Below, in pieces: positions 32,107 through 43,900 of a DNA stretch of 64,000 nt. This DNA is from Phocoena phocoena (lineage: Eukaryota; Chordata; Mammalia; Artiodactyla; Phocoenidae). The number at the start of each line of letters is the position of its first letter. Position 1 is the stretch's first letter. The notes below the pieces were generated by a model. The model ran no database searches, was not told the DNA's origin, and saw only the letters and a list, made by a program, of their open reading frames with translations. The position numbers and the translations under genes were made by a program. Location of the stretch: the NCBI RefSeq assembly GCF_963924675.1, contig NC_089232.1, positions 31,322,842 to 31,386,841 on the forward strand, read 5' to 3'.

Positions 32107-33456
32107 TCATCTTACCTCACGAGCCTCTTGTTCCTTCTGCTTTCTTTCTTCTCTTTCTTCTTCTGTCTCCCTCTTATTATATACCTTATCTGCCTCTTTT
32201 ACTAAGTCCTGAAGGGAGAAACCTTGTAGGCCATCCAGGCTTTGTAACTTCTTTCTAATATCAGGGGCCGCCTGGTCAATAAAGGCCACTGCTATGGTGG
32301 CCTTATGTTCCTCAGAGGTTGGATCATAAGGAGTGAATCGTCTAAAAGCCTCCATTAAGCGTTCTAGGAACACGGTTGGCGATTCCTGGGGCCCCTGAGT
32401 TACCTCTCTTACCTTAGCCAAATTCGTGGGGCGCCTGGCCGCTCCATGGAGACCTGCCACCAGAGCCTGGCGATACATTTTCAGGTGCTCCTTACCTTCC
32501 AGGGTATTAAAGTCCCAATTCGGCCTGACGAGTGGAAAACCGGCATCAATCTCATTAGGCAACTGGGTAGGTTGTCCATTGGCGCCTAACACATTCTTTC
32601 TAGCCTCCAGGAGAACCCGTTGCCTCTCCTCAGTTGTGAGGAGAGTCTGGAGGAGCTGTTGACAATCATCCCAGGTGGGTTGGTGGGAGAAGACAAGAGA
32701 CTCTATTAGAGCAGTAAGAGCCTGTGGGTTTTCAGAGAAAGTAGTGTTATGCATCTTCCAATTATAAAGATCTGCAGAGGAAAAGGGCCAGTATTGAAGG
32801 GGCCTATTCCCGTGGTTATCGGGGGGGCCATATTCTCTAAGGGGTAAAGCAGTAGAATCCGGGGAAACAGCCCTCCGGCTTCTGGTGCCCGCCGAGGGAC
32901 CCCCTCTTTCCGCCATAACAGGTGGCCCTACTGGTGCGGAGGGTTGTGAAGCTGGGGGTCCTAGGGGCGACATGGGATTTAGGGCCGGAGGATAAGGAGG
33001 TGGGGAATCTAGAAGAAGCAAATCAGACTGCAGGTCAGGATATATCGCCTTTGGCGGGTCCGGGGCAGCAGATGACTTTTCCGTGTCTGGGGTTTTCTTC
33101 AGGGCCAATATCTCCGATTGTGCTGGAGCGCATGCAGACGTGCCTGTTGAGGAAACAAAGGGCCGGACCCACGGAGGCGGGGAGAGAACTAGATCTTCCC
33201 AGACCAAGATATATGGTATCTGGTCTGGGTGTCCGTGGGGTCCTGTGTTAAAGACCCTAGACTTGACTAGCCCAACCTTATCTAACAAAAAAGATCCTTC
33301 GGGTGGCCACCCTGTCTGAAATGTAGGCCACTCAGAGGTACACAGCGTTTGCCATTTTCCTTTCCTTACTTCTACCGAAAGGTTGTGGGCCCTAGCCCTA
33401 ACTTCGGTCCAGTGGCTTAGGGTAAGAGAAAGAGGAGTCGTCATAGTTTGTCCCAT
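32107..33456 (-). CDS. gag: Gammaretroviral gag, truncated before nucleocapsid (449 codons)
   Basis: Gag is the structural polyprotein that assembles the particle. The ATG at 33456 gives MGQT, a myristoylation signal at Gly2. Matrix covers about 1-125, and p12 carries a PPPY late-budding motif at 152-155. Capsid starts near 205 (PLREYG) and has the major homology region around 354-373. A charged helix (about 427-449; [14 protein letters not shown]) ends in TGA at 32109-32107, codon 450. The same frame continues without shift into a nucleocapsid sequence, so this stop is a within-gag nonsense codon. It is not the usual gag-pol boundary stop. Everything up to the stop looks intact and of normal family length. 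The product would lack nucleocapsid and so the main RNA-packaging domain. Confidence 0.95.
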   Translation of the reverse strand: MGQTMTTPLSLTLSHWTEVRARAHNLSVEVRKGKWQTLCTSEWPTFQTGWPPEGSFLLDKVGLVKSRVFNTGPHGHPDQIPYILVWEDLVLSPPPWVRPFVSSTGTSACAPAQSEILALKKTPDTEKSSAAPDPPKAIYPDLQSDLLLLDSPPPYPPALNPMSPLGPPASQPSAPVGPPVMAERGGPSAGTRSRRAVSPDSTALPLREYGPPDNHGNRPLQYWPFSSADLYNWKMHNTTFSENPQALTALIESLVFSHQPTWDDCQQLLQTLLTTEERQRVLLEARKNVLGANGQPTQLPNEIDAGFPLVRPNWDFNTLEGKEHLKMYRQALVAGLHGAARRPTNLAKVREVTQGPQESPTVFLERLMEAFRRFTPYDPTSEEHKATIAVAFIDQAAPDIRKKLQSLDGLQGFSLQDLVKEADKVYNKRETEEEREERKQKEQEAREVR

Positions 33457-33913
33457 TGTCGTCCGTCAAAAGAAAGATAATAGTACAGAAAAACAATAAA
33501 ATTTCAAAAGACACACATTGATATTGCCGCCGCGAACTTAAACCTGAAACCAACTCAAATTCAGATGGCAGCTTATATAACCTGCCAGAACCAGCCGCCG
33601 CGAACTTAAACCCGAAACCAACTCAAATTCAGATGGCAGCTTATATAACCTGCCAGAACCAGATGAAGGGGAGACAAAATTTGTTTCTCCTTCCAGATGG
33701 ACCACCAGGGCGTCCCCCGGGGCCCGTGGACACCAGCTTTCGGCACGTCTGCCTAGCCAGGAGTCCAATACAGATTCCACAGCAAGCCGGTTCGCACGGC
33801 TTTTTCCTAATGGCGGCTAGCAACAAACAAACGACAAACAAACAGACAATTGGGCTCGAGCCTACCTGATACCTCCGACTCCCGATGTTCTTGTGACCCG
33901 GGGGCGAGTGGGG
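33457..33913 (-). other. Proviral 5' leader
   Basis: About 457 bp between primer site and gag ATG. A candidate splice donor, CAG|GTAGGC, has its exon end at 33866. The rest includes the 68-bp duplication and presumably the packaging signal. The splice donor is a motif guess. Confidence 0.6.
33526..33661 (-). repeat. 68-bp tandem duplication in the proviral leader
   Basis: Two head-to-tail 68-bp copies (33526-33593 and 33594-33661) differ at one position (cctgaa versus cccgaa). They lie between the primer site and gag, where packaging and dimerisation signals sit in this virus group. Each contains a 22-nt near-palindrome around TTATATAA (33566-33587 and 33634-33655). Confidence 0.92.
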
Positions 33914-33931
33914 ATCCCGGACGAGCCCCCA
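33914..33931 (-). promoter_or_regulatory. Primer-binding site, tRNA-Pro type
   Basis: Two bases past the 5' LTR the sense strand reads TGGGGGCTCGTCCGGGAT. This is the 18-nt complement of the 3' end of tRNA-Pro, the primer used by most gammaretroviruses. Confidence 0.93.
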
Positions 33932-34097
33932 AATGTTAGACCCAAACGGTCTACGAGGGATTCCAACTCGCCCAAGAACCGCCAAGAGTCGAGAGCCGCT
34001 GCAACACGCAAGAGGTTTATTAGGAGCCGATGCACCGGGGTTCCCTGAACCTCACGCAGGAGGCCGATGGGGAACCCCTAAAAGCGGAATCACATAC

Positions 34098-34105
34098 TTT
34101 TTATA
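34098..34105 (-). promoter_or_regulatory. LTR TATA box
   Basis: TATAAAAA in the proviral sense lies about 77 bp before the AATAAA signal. CCAAT boxes lie 39 and 68 bp further upstream. This fits a gammaretroviral U3/R layout. Confidence 0.75.
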
Positions 34106-34385
34106 GGTTTATTTACTCATAGGGCGGGTATATTCTCACAATGATTGGGTAAATGTGGTGACTTTTGAATTCATTGGCTTAGGAACTTTTGTCCCACCTT
34201 CTGGCCGTTATAGTTGTCTGTTCATTGTGGCGGTTAGGGCGTATACCTGTTACGGGCAACTGGAAAATTACCCGCTGTCTGGCAAGTCCCCGTCAACTGA
34301 AAAACTCCAAGAATTGGTTTCGATAGGGAGAAGGAGTGGCGCACGATAGGGAGAAGAATTGGTTTACGGGAACAAGTGAGGGGGT

Positions 34386-34395
34386 GGAAAGTCCC
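34386..34395 (-). promoter_or_regulatory. NF-kB consensus in LTR U3
   Basis: The minus strand reads GGGACTTTCC, a canonical kB decamer, 13 bp inside the U3 end. The same motif is in the 3' LTR at 27946-27955. Binding is inferred from the motif only. Confidence 0.6.
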
Positions 34396-34408
34396 TAAAG
34401 GCCCCACA

Positions 34409-34412
34409 GTAT
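34409..34412. repeat. Target-site duplication, right copy (GTAT)
   Basis: GTAT directly abuts the 5' LTR and matches 27490-27493. Confidence 0.9.
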
Positions 34413-35840
34413 GTCTCTAAGTGGCTCCTCCCCCTTTAAGATGTGGGATAGAAACTGTATTCTGCTAGGGCTTCCTTATTTACTGATCAAGTTGCCCGCT
34501 CTCAGAATGCAGATTATCCAGCACTGTATCTGGAAGAAAAATCCTGTTTTCAATACCTGAGTTTCTCTCATTCTAATGGCCATTTTAATGGGTTTTGAGT
34601 GGAGTAGGGCTGGGGTACTGTCAACACTTGTAATCACACTTGCTTATAACTTCCCTCCCCAACCAGACAGCAATTTTTCAGTAAAGGCAAGCTGTAAAGT
34701 ATGTATGTACTTTACATAAGAATCAACATTAACCATCTGTGATTCCGGCAAATGTACTATTTTTAGCCTTGGTTAAACTTTGTTTTACCTCTTCTAGTCC
34801 TATTCTATGTAAAATCACCAGCCTTTACAAAAGTATCCTACTTGATCATTATAAATGGATGCATGTCGTTGAGTCAGTAATTTCCGCCCCCGCCCCCCCC
34901 CCAATTTAGATGCAGTCTGACCACTAGTTAACAGTGATTGATGATGTTTGAGGTTTTTTTGCTTTTGTATCCCTGTACCGTGGACTTTGGGAAGAACTGC
35001 AAACTCTGTGGTTGGGATGAAACTGTACAATGACTTTTGTTTTTTAATGTAGTCAAGTGATTTAGGTACACATTGCTTGAAATTATGATTCAACACATCG
35101 TTCTAGGTGATTGACAAGTTATCTACCATTTGCACCCCTGGCTCTATTATCCTTTCTATTCTTTACATGGGTTCATCTTTAAGTGAATATAACTCCTGAC
35201 ATAGTTTCAGCGTTAACAGTCCAATATTCTAGATCACCTTTGTTGGACAGAACTTTCTGCAATGATGGAAATATTCTATATCTGCACTGTCCAATACAGT
35301 AGACACTAGTTACATGTGGTTAACTAAGCACTTACAATGGGTCTAGTGTGATTGAGGAAGTAAATTTTAATAAGTTTTATTTAATTTTAATTAACTTAAA
35401 TTTAGAAAGCCAAATTGACTCTTGGTAACCCTAATTTTGCATTTGATGTTGAAATCTGCTCATTAATGATGGCAATGAATCCTATTTAAAGACTTGAAAT
35501 GCGATAAAATGTTGGCTGCTAAACACTTGGTTAAAAAGCTAATGACTACAACATTCATTTAATTTTGCCTACCTTGCTAAGTTTCAAGCCAAATTTATTT
35601 AAGAAAAAAAAAAAAGGAAAGGTACACTCATATCTCTCTTTAATAATTTAGCATGGAACTCTAGAACATTTTCTCTTAAGGACCTCTTCTTTACTGATAG
35701 CCAAGTAAAAATAATTATTAGTGGGTAATGTTGTTTTCTAGCCCTTGCAGCTTAAAAAAACACTTGGCAAAGGTTATAAGGCAAAAGCTGACAAACACCT
35801 TCATATATAATAGTTTATATGATATTTCAGCTGACACTTT
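34413..35840. other. Intergenic region between provirus and GMCL1 3' end
   Basis: No gene is seen. A G/C homopolymer-rich spot (34886-34903) and a MER5-type DNA transposon remnant (about 35283-35420) are the only features I can name. Confidence 0.65.
35283..35420. mobile_element. MER5A-like non-autonomous hAT DNA transposon remnant
   Basis: The segment begins ctgtccaatacagtagacac and continues with tagttacatgtggtta and an AT-rich aattttaattaactt core. These are hallmarks of MER5 elements, which are ancient in mammals. The far terminal repeat is not clear. Confidence 0.65.
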
Positions 35841-37812
35841 TAATACTTTATTGAAAATATTCCAATTATAAAGAATGAAAAGTATGCAAACATTAAAGTA
35901 TTTGGTAAGAAAACAAAAGCAGATCTTTACTATCAACGTGAAGTACTAGCTGACAATTACCAGTTTCTCCAATGAGAACACAACCTACTTATGACTGAAC
36001 AAATATTTATTTTATCTGTGAATGACATAAGCAATTTGGCCAGGAAACAAAGAATGGACAGGAACCATATGTAATTCCAATTTGATTAATTCATATAAGT
36101 GAAATGAAATAATTTTACTCACTAATATACTCAAATTTTAAGTATCTTTACTCTCAAGATTTGGAAAAATTCAATTATTCAAAGAATTCAATTTGTTTGG
36201 TATTTATTTATATTTTTTAATATGTAAGGGTGAGGAACCTCTGATATTACCATAGATAGGAAAAAAACAAAAGCATCTCATGGAAGAGATATATAGTTAT
36301 AGCCAAATACAAAAACAAGAAATGAAGCCTCAATACAGCCAAATTATTGGATTTTTTACTACAGTTCTAGGGGTGGAGATAGGGAAGGCATTTAAAAGCT
36401 TCCTTTAAATTTACCATGAGGATGAATTTTGAAAGGATAAAAGTGATTTATGAATCTATGGACATATCACTAGGGAAGAAAAACTAGCAATAAATTCTAA
36501 AAGTTAAATCTAATTGGAAAAAATCTAACTTGGAAGAAAAATTCTGGTTTCAACTCATTTTTTTATTTTGGTCATTTTATATAATAGCTGATTTTTTTTT
36601 CCAAATGAGTATTTATTTGTACAGATACACAAAAGTAATTCCCATTTTTCTTAAAACATACTAAAAATATACATTAATCACAAAAAGTACTCACTTTGAC
36701 TGGAAAGACAATGAGCATGGCTATTTTCAAAACAGCAGTAAACACAAGAAACCAACATATATAAATCATGACAAATGTACATCTCATTTTTGACAAAAAT
36801 AAGTTCTATTTGTACATTGTTTTATTATCAGCTTCTATATGATATCCTCCGACCTTATTTACATTTACTATGAGATTTCTAATAGCATGTGTAACTCAAA
36901 GGCACTCAATTCAGAGGTTGTAAAGTCCTGAGCTTAAGTAGGAATAGGATTCCCAATTTAAAAAATTTGAACATAAATAAAAAGATCACAGAATATGAGA
37001 ATGTTTAAAGTGTAATATTTGGTACATAAATAATCTGTGACCTAATAATAGAGCTGTACAGAATGTCAAAGAAAAGACCATGTAAGGCAAAGGAATATCC
37101 TCAGAATCCAACTGATTTTCTCCCCCATCCAAGTTCATTTGAAAGTCTGAACCTGATTTTTTTGTTGTTAAAATCTTAGTAAAGCTAAATATCAATAAAA
37201 AGCAAAATAAAATAGCATGAAAATAGTTTAAGTTAAAGAAAAAGTTCCTCAGTCTTCAAAACCATGAAAAAAAATTTTAATGATTAAAAACATATATAGA
37301 TTGGAAGAATATTTGACTAGGAGGAGGAATCATAAAGAGCAGTTGAAAAATTAAAGGACAGCTTTAAACACACCAACTGAAACAGCATTTATAATTGGCC
37401 AAATTATTCCTTTAGCATTCTTTTAGCCAAATAAAAATAAAACTTACAGATGGATAATTGAGGTTCACTAACATTAGGTAGGATCAAAGTTCAAGCTAAA
37501 AATTAACTCTATATTTGGTTGCAGAGAAATGTGAAATTTACCTACGGCAATTTTCTACTGATGCCAAATTAAAAAGCATGAGTCGACATCTTTATAACAA
37601 ACGGTTTGACAGATATTTTCTTGGCTTTAAAATGTTTTTTTATATATGCATAGAAATATAATGAGGATAAGAATAGTCTTCTGTATTATCTGAACAGTTC
37701 ATAAGGCCTTTGTCACTGTTAGTCACCTTAGATGTGAATATCTGCAGGGCCATTAAATTAAAGCTGGCCAAAAAAGTTTACAAAGTGCTACTGTTTCCAG
37801 CTGATGAGATCC
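35841..37812 (-). other. GMCL1: Probable GMCL1 3' UTR
   Basis: AT-rich sequence follows the stop, with no repeat I can name. Minus-strand AATAAA hexamers lie at 36822-36827, 36612-36617 and 35847-35852; which is used is unknown. The outer limit is set at the last of these and is a guess. Confidence 0.4.
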
Positions 37813-37941
37813 TCAGTTTTCTGGATTTTCTGGATGGTGATTATTTTCAGTTCTTTTTTCTGGAGATATATACAGGAAGTTACAGCAGATATATAAAGGG
37901 AAGATCAGAAGCCTGCTGTCCAAGTTCATCACTACTTGTTC
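37813..37941 (-). CDS. GMCL1: GMCL1 terminal coding exon with extended C-terminus
   Basis: The acceptor TTTTATAG lies above 37941. The frame reads [20 protein letters not shown], then NFLYISPEK, then [13 protein letters not shown] and TGA at 37815-37813 (42 codons). From memory, other mammals end only about two residues after the ISPEK-like segment. The extension begins exactly at a run of six A (sense strand, near 37854-37859), so a one-base length change is the simplest explanation. Upstream residues look normal. A sequencing or assembly error in the A run is possible. Confidence 0.85.
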   Translation of the reverse strand, partial: EQVVMNLDSRLLIFPLYICCNFLYISPEKRTENNHHPENPEN

Positions 37942-40900
37942 CTATAAAACAAATTTGTTGCTTTAATAATAGTAATATTATAAAAATAAAACAGAGAACC
38001 AAACTGTTGAATTGAGTAAACTGAAGGTTAGTATGGTGGTTAAAAGTATGCATCTGGAGTCTGAGAGTCACTGCTCAAATCTCAAAACTCCCACCCACTA
38101 GCTGTGTGACCTTGGGCAAGTCACTGACCTTATCAACTACAGCTTCCTTACTGTAAAAGGGGACAATAAGAGTACCTACCTCATATGATTACACTGAGGA
38201 TTAAATGAGACAATGCACATAGAGGGCTCACAAAGCCAGCTATATATTAAGTAATAAATAACGGTAGTAATTTTCATTACTGAAAAATTTCTAATCAAGT
38301 AACTACATATTTTATGAACAGATACAGTGCACAAATACACACACTTCTCATTTGGCTTCAACGTCTGATGGTCTTTATGTATAGCAAATACTTGGGATGA
38401 AGGTGGGGAGTCATTATTATCACCAATGAGCATGGTTCCCACTCTTGTCTAAGATTTCCCACTGTCTCTAATGCAAACATGTTATTTGTCTCTTGGAACC
38501 TAAAATACATTATCATGTAAAATCAATTTCAGGTTCAGTTACATGAATACACATGAGAATGACCTGAAATTCCACAGAGAAAGGAGTTGATACTACACCT
38601 GAGAGTGACGAATGGAACCCTCACTCACTCAATGCTACAGATCTCTGGAACCCTTTATCAGCAGTATTTGGTGAACAGAATAAATCCTCAGAATATAAGC
38701 CGTAGCACTGACATGAGAACTCCTACTTTTTAAATACTTGGATACTGAAATAATATGCATTAGTTTCACCTTTATACATTTTGGAGAATATACTATTAAA
38801 ATACTGTTTAAATCTAGAATTTAAAATGTTTAATGGAAGCATGTGCTCCTGCAATGAAGAGGGACAAAAACTGCAACATTTGAGTGATTGACAAAGGCTC
38901 AACTGGACACAGCTTCTGTGTTGGGGGAGCAGCAAGATAAATTTGGATAAAGAAGGTAGGGAATAGAAATGTGACACACACACACAAACACACACAATCT
39001 CTATGTTCTCCAAAATGGGAAAAGTGGTGTTTTTTTTTTTTTTAAGTTAGTGAACAAAATGGATACGATGATAGGTCAGGTGAAGCAATCACCTGGGCTG
39101 ATGGCGCTAACAGGGTTAAGCAGAGAGCAATTATGTCAAAGCATAGTTGATCTTTAGATGCTTGAGTCACCCTGGACTAGTCAACATTTGTAGCAATAAC
39201 CTGAGTGAAGGCACATTTACTAAGTTTGTTGAGGGCATATGCTTTGACGATATGTGTATCTGATGACAAAAGCAAGATTCTCTACCACGACCAAACAAGG
39301 ACTCCAAGGAAGATTAGCATTCTGGTATCTGAATATAGTTAAGGTTGGTGGGGGAGAGTAGATCAAAGGGCCAACTCTGGGAAAAGAAGGGATCCATGCG
39401 GACATCACTTGGGGGCTGAATGGACATACCAATTTCTGAATATTGAACTGTATTAATCCCCATTTCCCCTCCCCAAACTAGACAGATCTAATTCTAGCTT
39501 CATCAAACCTTTAACTCCACCTGAGGGCTCAATTTACACCTACATTTGCATTGAAGCATCTTTATAGAAAAGCTCCATTTTCCTTCTTCCACTATGCAGT
39601 GGAAGCAGTGAAGTCTACACATCACAGCATCAGAGTGGTGGTATCTTCCTGGGTTTTCATCTCTGTTTCCAGACCGTTATTTCTATCTTCTCTGCTTTTC
39701 TGAGGCTCATGCTACTTACCTGTACTATAGCTCTATTACTGCCCTACATTCTATTTACAGGTCTAAATTCCAGGAGCCATACATCTAATTCCCTACTAGA
39801 AATCTTCACTTAGACATAAAGCAGCTCAAATTCAAAGCATCAGCTACTGAATACTACCTATTCTTTCCTTTCTTTCTGTGCCATCTATACTTTCACCCTT
39901 GCAATTGGCTTTGATTCCCCATCCCAGCTCTTACATGTCTTACCAGGTTACTTTTTTTGCCCACCCCTTAAAGACCAGTGTTCCCTAGGTTTCCCTCCTG
40001 TCATATTCTTGACATATTTTCCTGTAGCTTATCTCATCCAATCATTATTTCTAGCCCAGGCGTTGCTTATAAACTCCAGACCCATTTATCCACTGGTCTA
40101 TCGAATTCTCACCTCAATGCCTTCAAATTAAATATGCTTTAAACTGAATTCATCATCTCTTCACCCTCACTTTAAGTCATGTTCATTTTCCTTCCTATAA
40201 TTCAAATATCGGTAATTATAGGACGGATTATTATTACCACTATAATTAAGTTGCCCAAGTCACAAAACCAGGTACTATCTTTGACTTCTTTGTCCTCACC
40301 CTCACACATACTTAAGCACCAAATTTTATCAATTGCACCCCTTTATTTCTAGAACCCATCAACATTTCTTCATCTTCATTGCTACCTTCCATAAGGTTCT
40401 CACCATTTCTGATCTGGATTATAGCAATAGCTTCTAAATTGTCTTCTGCCACTATCATGTTTCTAGTCCTTCTTACACATTTCTGAGAGATCCTTCTATA
40501 GTGCAAGGATTAAAGTTAGCATAGTCCTGTAAGAGGGATAGTTTTAAAATAAATATATAAAAATCACTAGCTTTCCTATAGTCATCAAAAACTATTTATA
40601 AAGGATTCATTTCATGTTAGTAACTAAAATATAAAATACCTAGCATTATACTTCCAGGAAACATGTAAGAATAAATACGGGGGAAAACTAAATTTTAGAG
40701 ACGTAAGGGAAGACCTGATTAAATGTAGAAAATACCATATTCCAAAAGGGAAGATATCAATTTCTCACAAATTATATTTAACAGTATATAGCAAAACCCT
40801 CATAGGATTTTTTGAGAGGAAACTGGACAAAATGATTCTATATCCCATACAGAAGAATAATCATGCACAAAGAACCCAGGGATTTTTGAAAAGAGAAGGG

Positions 40901-43900
40901 TGAAGGTGAATTTGCATTACTGGTAATAAAATTCTTTTTAAATTGAGTCTAATTAAAACAAAGCATTATTGTCTCCACAATAAAATCAGTAAAACAGAAA
41001 TCTCAGAAATGAAACCAAGTATATAAGGACTTACAGTATATGATAAAAATGGCATTTCAAACACATTGACACATCTGATACACTTTAGATGTATCAAAAT
41101 ACTCCAATGAAAAAATAAAAGGAATAGGAAAAAAACCCAGATGACTATATAATCCCAGTTAGAAGGCCTAAATAGCACATCGAAAGAACAACTCATTAAA
41201 GGAAGAGACTGATAGACTGTTTCATGAAGGGTGAAAGATAAATTACAAAAATGGAAAAAGTATAGCATATCACAAAGTTATTATTCTTAATATATAAAAG
41301 GTGTTAAAATTAACAAGAAAACAAACACCTTAATTAAAAAAAAACAAACATAAACTGTCAATTTATACAATATGTTCAATAAGTAAAAAAAAAACCAACT
41401 ATATCAGAAACCAAACAAATGAAAACTAAAATAAATGATTTGTTTCCACTTATTATATTGGGAGAAGGACTAGAAAGAATGATACACTTTGTTGCGTATG
41501 CTCTCCTGCACTACTGGAGGGAGTGTAAGTTGACAGTAGTTTTGGAGGGCAATTTGGCCATTAGAAAATATATACACCGGGCTTCCCTGGTGGCGCAGTG
41601 GTTGAGAGTCCGCCTGCCGATGCAGGGGACACGGGTTCGTGCCCCGGTCTGGGAAGATCCCACATGCCGCGGAGCGGCTGGGCCCGTGAGCCATGGCCGC
41701 TGAGCCTGTGCGTCCGGAGCCTGGGCTCCGCAACGGGAGAGGCCACAACAGTGAGAGGCCCGCGTACTGCAAAAAAAAAAAAAAAAAAAAAAAAAGAAAA
41801 AAGAAAAAAAAGAAAATATATACACCATTTATTTGACAAGAATTCCACTTTGTGGAATTCATCTTCTAAAAAAATCAGAAAAACATATAAAGATACATGT
41901 ACATTTTTTACAATAGTGAAAAAACAAAAAAATCAACTTTATCCAAAAAAGCATTATTTAAATTATGGTATATCTAAAATAACTCTTATGTAGTAATAAA
42001 AATGATGTTGTGGATATATATTTATTGACAAGAAAAGCTATCTATATACAACAAAGTGGAAAAAGAGCAGGCTACAAAATAGTTAACAGTAAGATAAAAT
42101 TTTGGAAAAAAGATATAGGCAATGAAAAAAATATCAGCAGTGTCATCTCTCAGTGGACTATGTATGATTTTTTTTCTGCTTATTTTTATTTTCTATTTTT
42201 CTATAACAAACGTCTATAAGCTACATAAAACACATATGCAACCCCCCAACTAAAATCCTTCCATAGCTCTCTAACAGAGCTCAGGAAAAAGTCCAAACTC
42301 CATCCATAGCCCATCATGCCCTGGCTCTAAACCTACTGAACCCTTCCTCTTCCAAACCTCTCCATTCCTTGAATGACCCATGTGCTGCCTTGCCTCTATC
42401 TTTTTAAATTTATTTACTTTTGGCTGCGTTGGGTCTTTGTTGCTGCGCGCGGGCTTTCTCTAGTTGCAGTGAGTGGGAGCTAATCTTCGTTGAGGTGCAC
42501 AGGCTTCTCATTGAGGTGGCTTCTCTTGTTGCAGAGCACAGGGTCTAGGCGCACGGGCTTCAGTAGTTGTGGCACGTGGGCTTAGTTGCTCCACGGCATG
42601 TGGGATCTTCCTGGACCAGAGCTTGAACCCGTGTCCCCTGCATTGGCAGGCGGATTCTTAACCACTGCGCCACTAGGGAAGCCCCCTTGCATCTATCTTA
42701 CTCATCATCTGAGGCTTGGTTCAGGTATCCATTCACTTTTCAACTTGTCCAGAAGAGGTTTTCCCTGAACTGTGTCTCTGCCCCTCCCCCAATAACCACA
42801 CCTGTCCCCAACCCCACAGTAAAGGTTAGAGATGTCTCCCTCAACGTTACACACTCTTTGAGCCCATCCCTCTCCTTCTACTTAGCTATATAAGCTCCTC
42901 TTTATTTCCTCCATTCCTAGCATAGAACCTAGCATGAAGTAGGGAAACAAATGTTTGCTGAATGAACAAATCAAGGAACACTAGGAATACAACTACTATC
43001 TTGGCCTGGTGCTTTTTAATTAAGTCTCTGGCTGCTTTGAGCCATGACAATTTTTTTTTTTTCTCAGTATGCGGGCCTCTCACTGTTGTGGCCTCTCCCG
43101 CTGTGGAGCACAGGCTCTGGACGCACAGGCTCAGTGGCCATGGCTCACAGGCCCAGCTGCTCCACGGCATGTGGGATCTTTCTGGACCGGGGCACGAACC
43201 CGTGTCCCCTGCATTGGCAGGCGGACTCTCAACCACTGCACCACCAGGGAAGCCCCGACAATGTTTTTTAATGAAGTTCCAAGTTGAAGGTAAACATAGA
43301 TATTGTCCATGCAGCTCAAGAGGGTGAGAGGGACCAACAGAGAATTCCAATGGAGGCAGATTTGAATCTTCTTATGTACCTACCCTCTCACTTACACCTA
43401 CCACACGACAGAGTCAGCTCCCTCTCACTAAGAGTTCCAACAATGGTTGAGGAGCCTCCGTAAGAATGCTGTTAAAGCAGTTCTCATACAGGGTAGGTGA
43501 GGTCAGAACTATCACTTCAAGGTTCCTTGCAGTGCTAAATTTTGATGTTTTATGAGAGTCTCTTCAGTCTGAGGAAAACTGCTAACTTCTAATAATTTAT
43601 GTGAACCATAGGCTCCAAACCCTTTATTAAAACAGTATGTCCTTTGGAATGGTGGTTAGCTTTACTAGAAATAAACATCCTTGATTTTAACAGCTCTCGT
43701 TTTACTTTTTGAAACTGGTTTACTTTTTCATCATGACATTTTGAAACTTCTACATGTATGTGATTTATGAAAAAACAAATGGCTTTAGAGATAATTTTGG
43801 GAACATTACAGATGTCTGTCATTTTAGAAACCTACTGTGCTAGAGGATAATGTTCACTTAATATCTAGGAGCTATGGAGATATACTGGATTGTCTTTAAG

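Larger units (their letters stand above)
27494..34408 (-). mobile_element. Defective gammaretroviral provirus with LTRs, gag, deleted pol and env
   Basis: The 6,915-bp provirus reads right to left, with LTRs at 33934-34408 (5') and 27494-27968 (3'). GTAT flanks it on both sides (27490-27493 and 34409-34412), the 4-bp duplication typical of gammaretroviruses. It has a tRNA-Pro primer site, leader, gag, gag-pol remnant, env and polypurine tract in standard order. Full-length relatives are roughly 8.3-8.8 kb; the shortfall is explained by loss of protease and most of RT. LTRs differ at one of 475 positions by eye (27548 A versus 33988 G). The nearest candidate from memory is the killer-whale gammaretrovirus KWERV; I cannot verify that here. 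Defects: a gag stop, an altered zinc knuckle, a pol deletion, an integrase frameshift and one altered TM motif in env. Confidence 0.97.
33934..34408 (-). repeat. 5' LTR of provirus
   Basis: It is 475 bp with TG...CA ends. In the proviral sense it runs: U3 with a GGGACTTTCC kB motif near its start (34386-34395), imperfect direct repeats (34305-34360), CCAAT boxes (34173-34177, 34144-34148), TATAAAAA (34098-34105) and AATAAA (34016-34021). It ends ..TCTAACA next to the primer-binding site. Confidence 0.96.

Noticed and set aside
27715..34349. Identical 64-codon plus-strand frames in each LTR (27715-27909 and 34155-34349)
   Set aside because: They are antisense to the LTR and identical only because the LTRs are. 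No antisense promoter or codon signal supports them.
34886..34903. G-quadruplex candidate in a C/G homopolymer run
   Set aside because: It is a plain homopolymer-rich spot with no neighbouring promoter. Structure cannot be judged from this alone.
41579..41660. tRNA gene-like start with A/B-box-like blocks
   Set aside because: It is the tRNA-derived head of a SINE, followed by the SINE body and A-tail. No functional tRNA gene is seen in the window.
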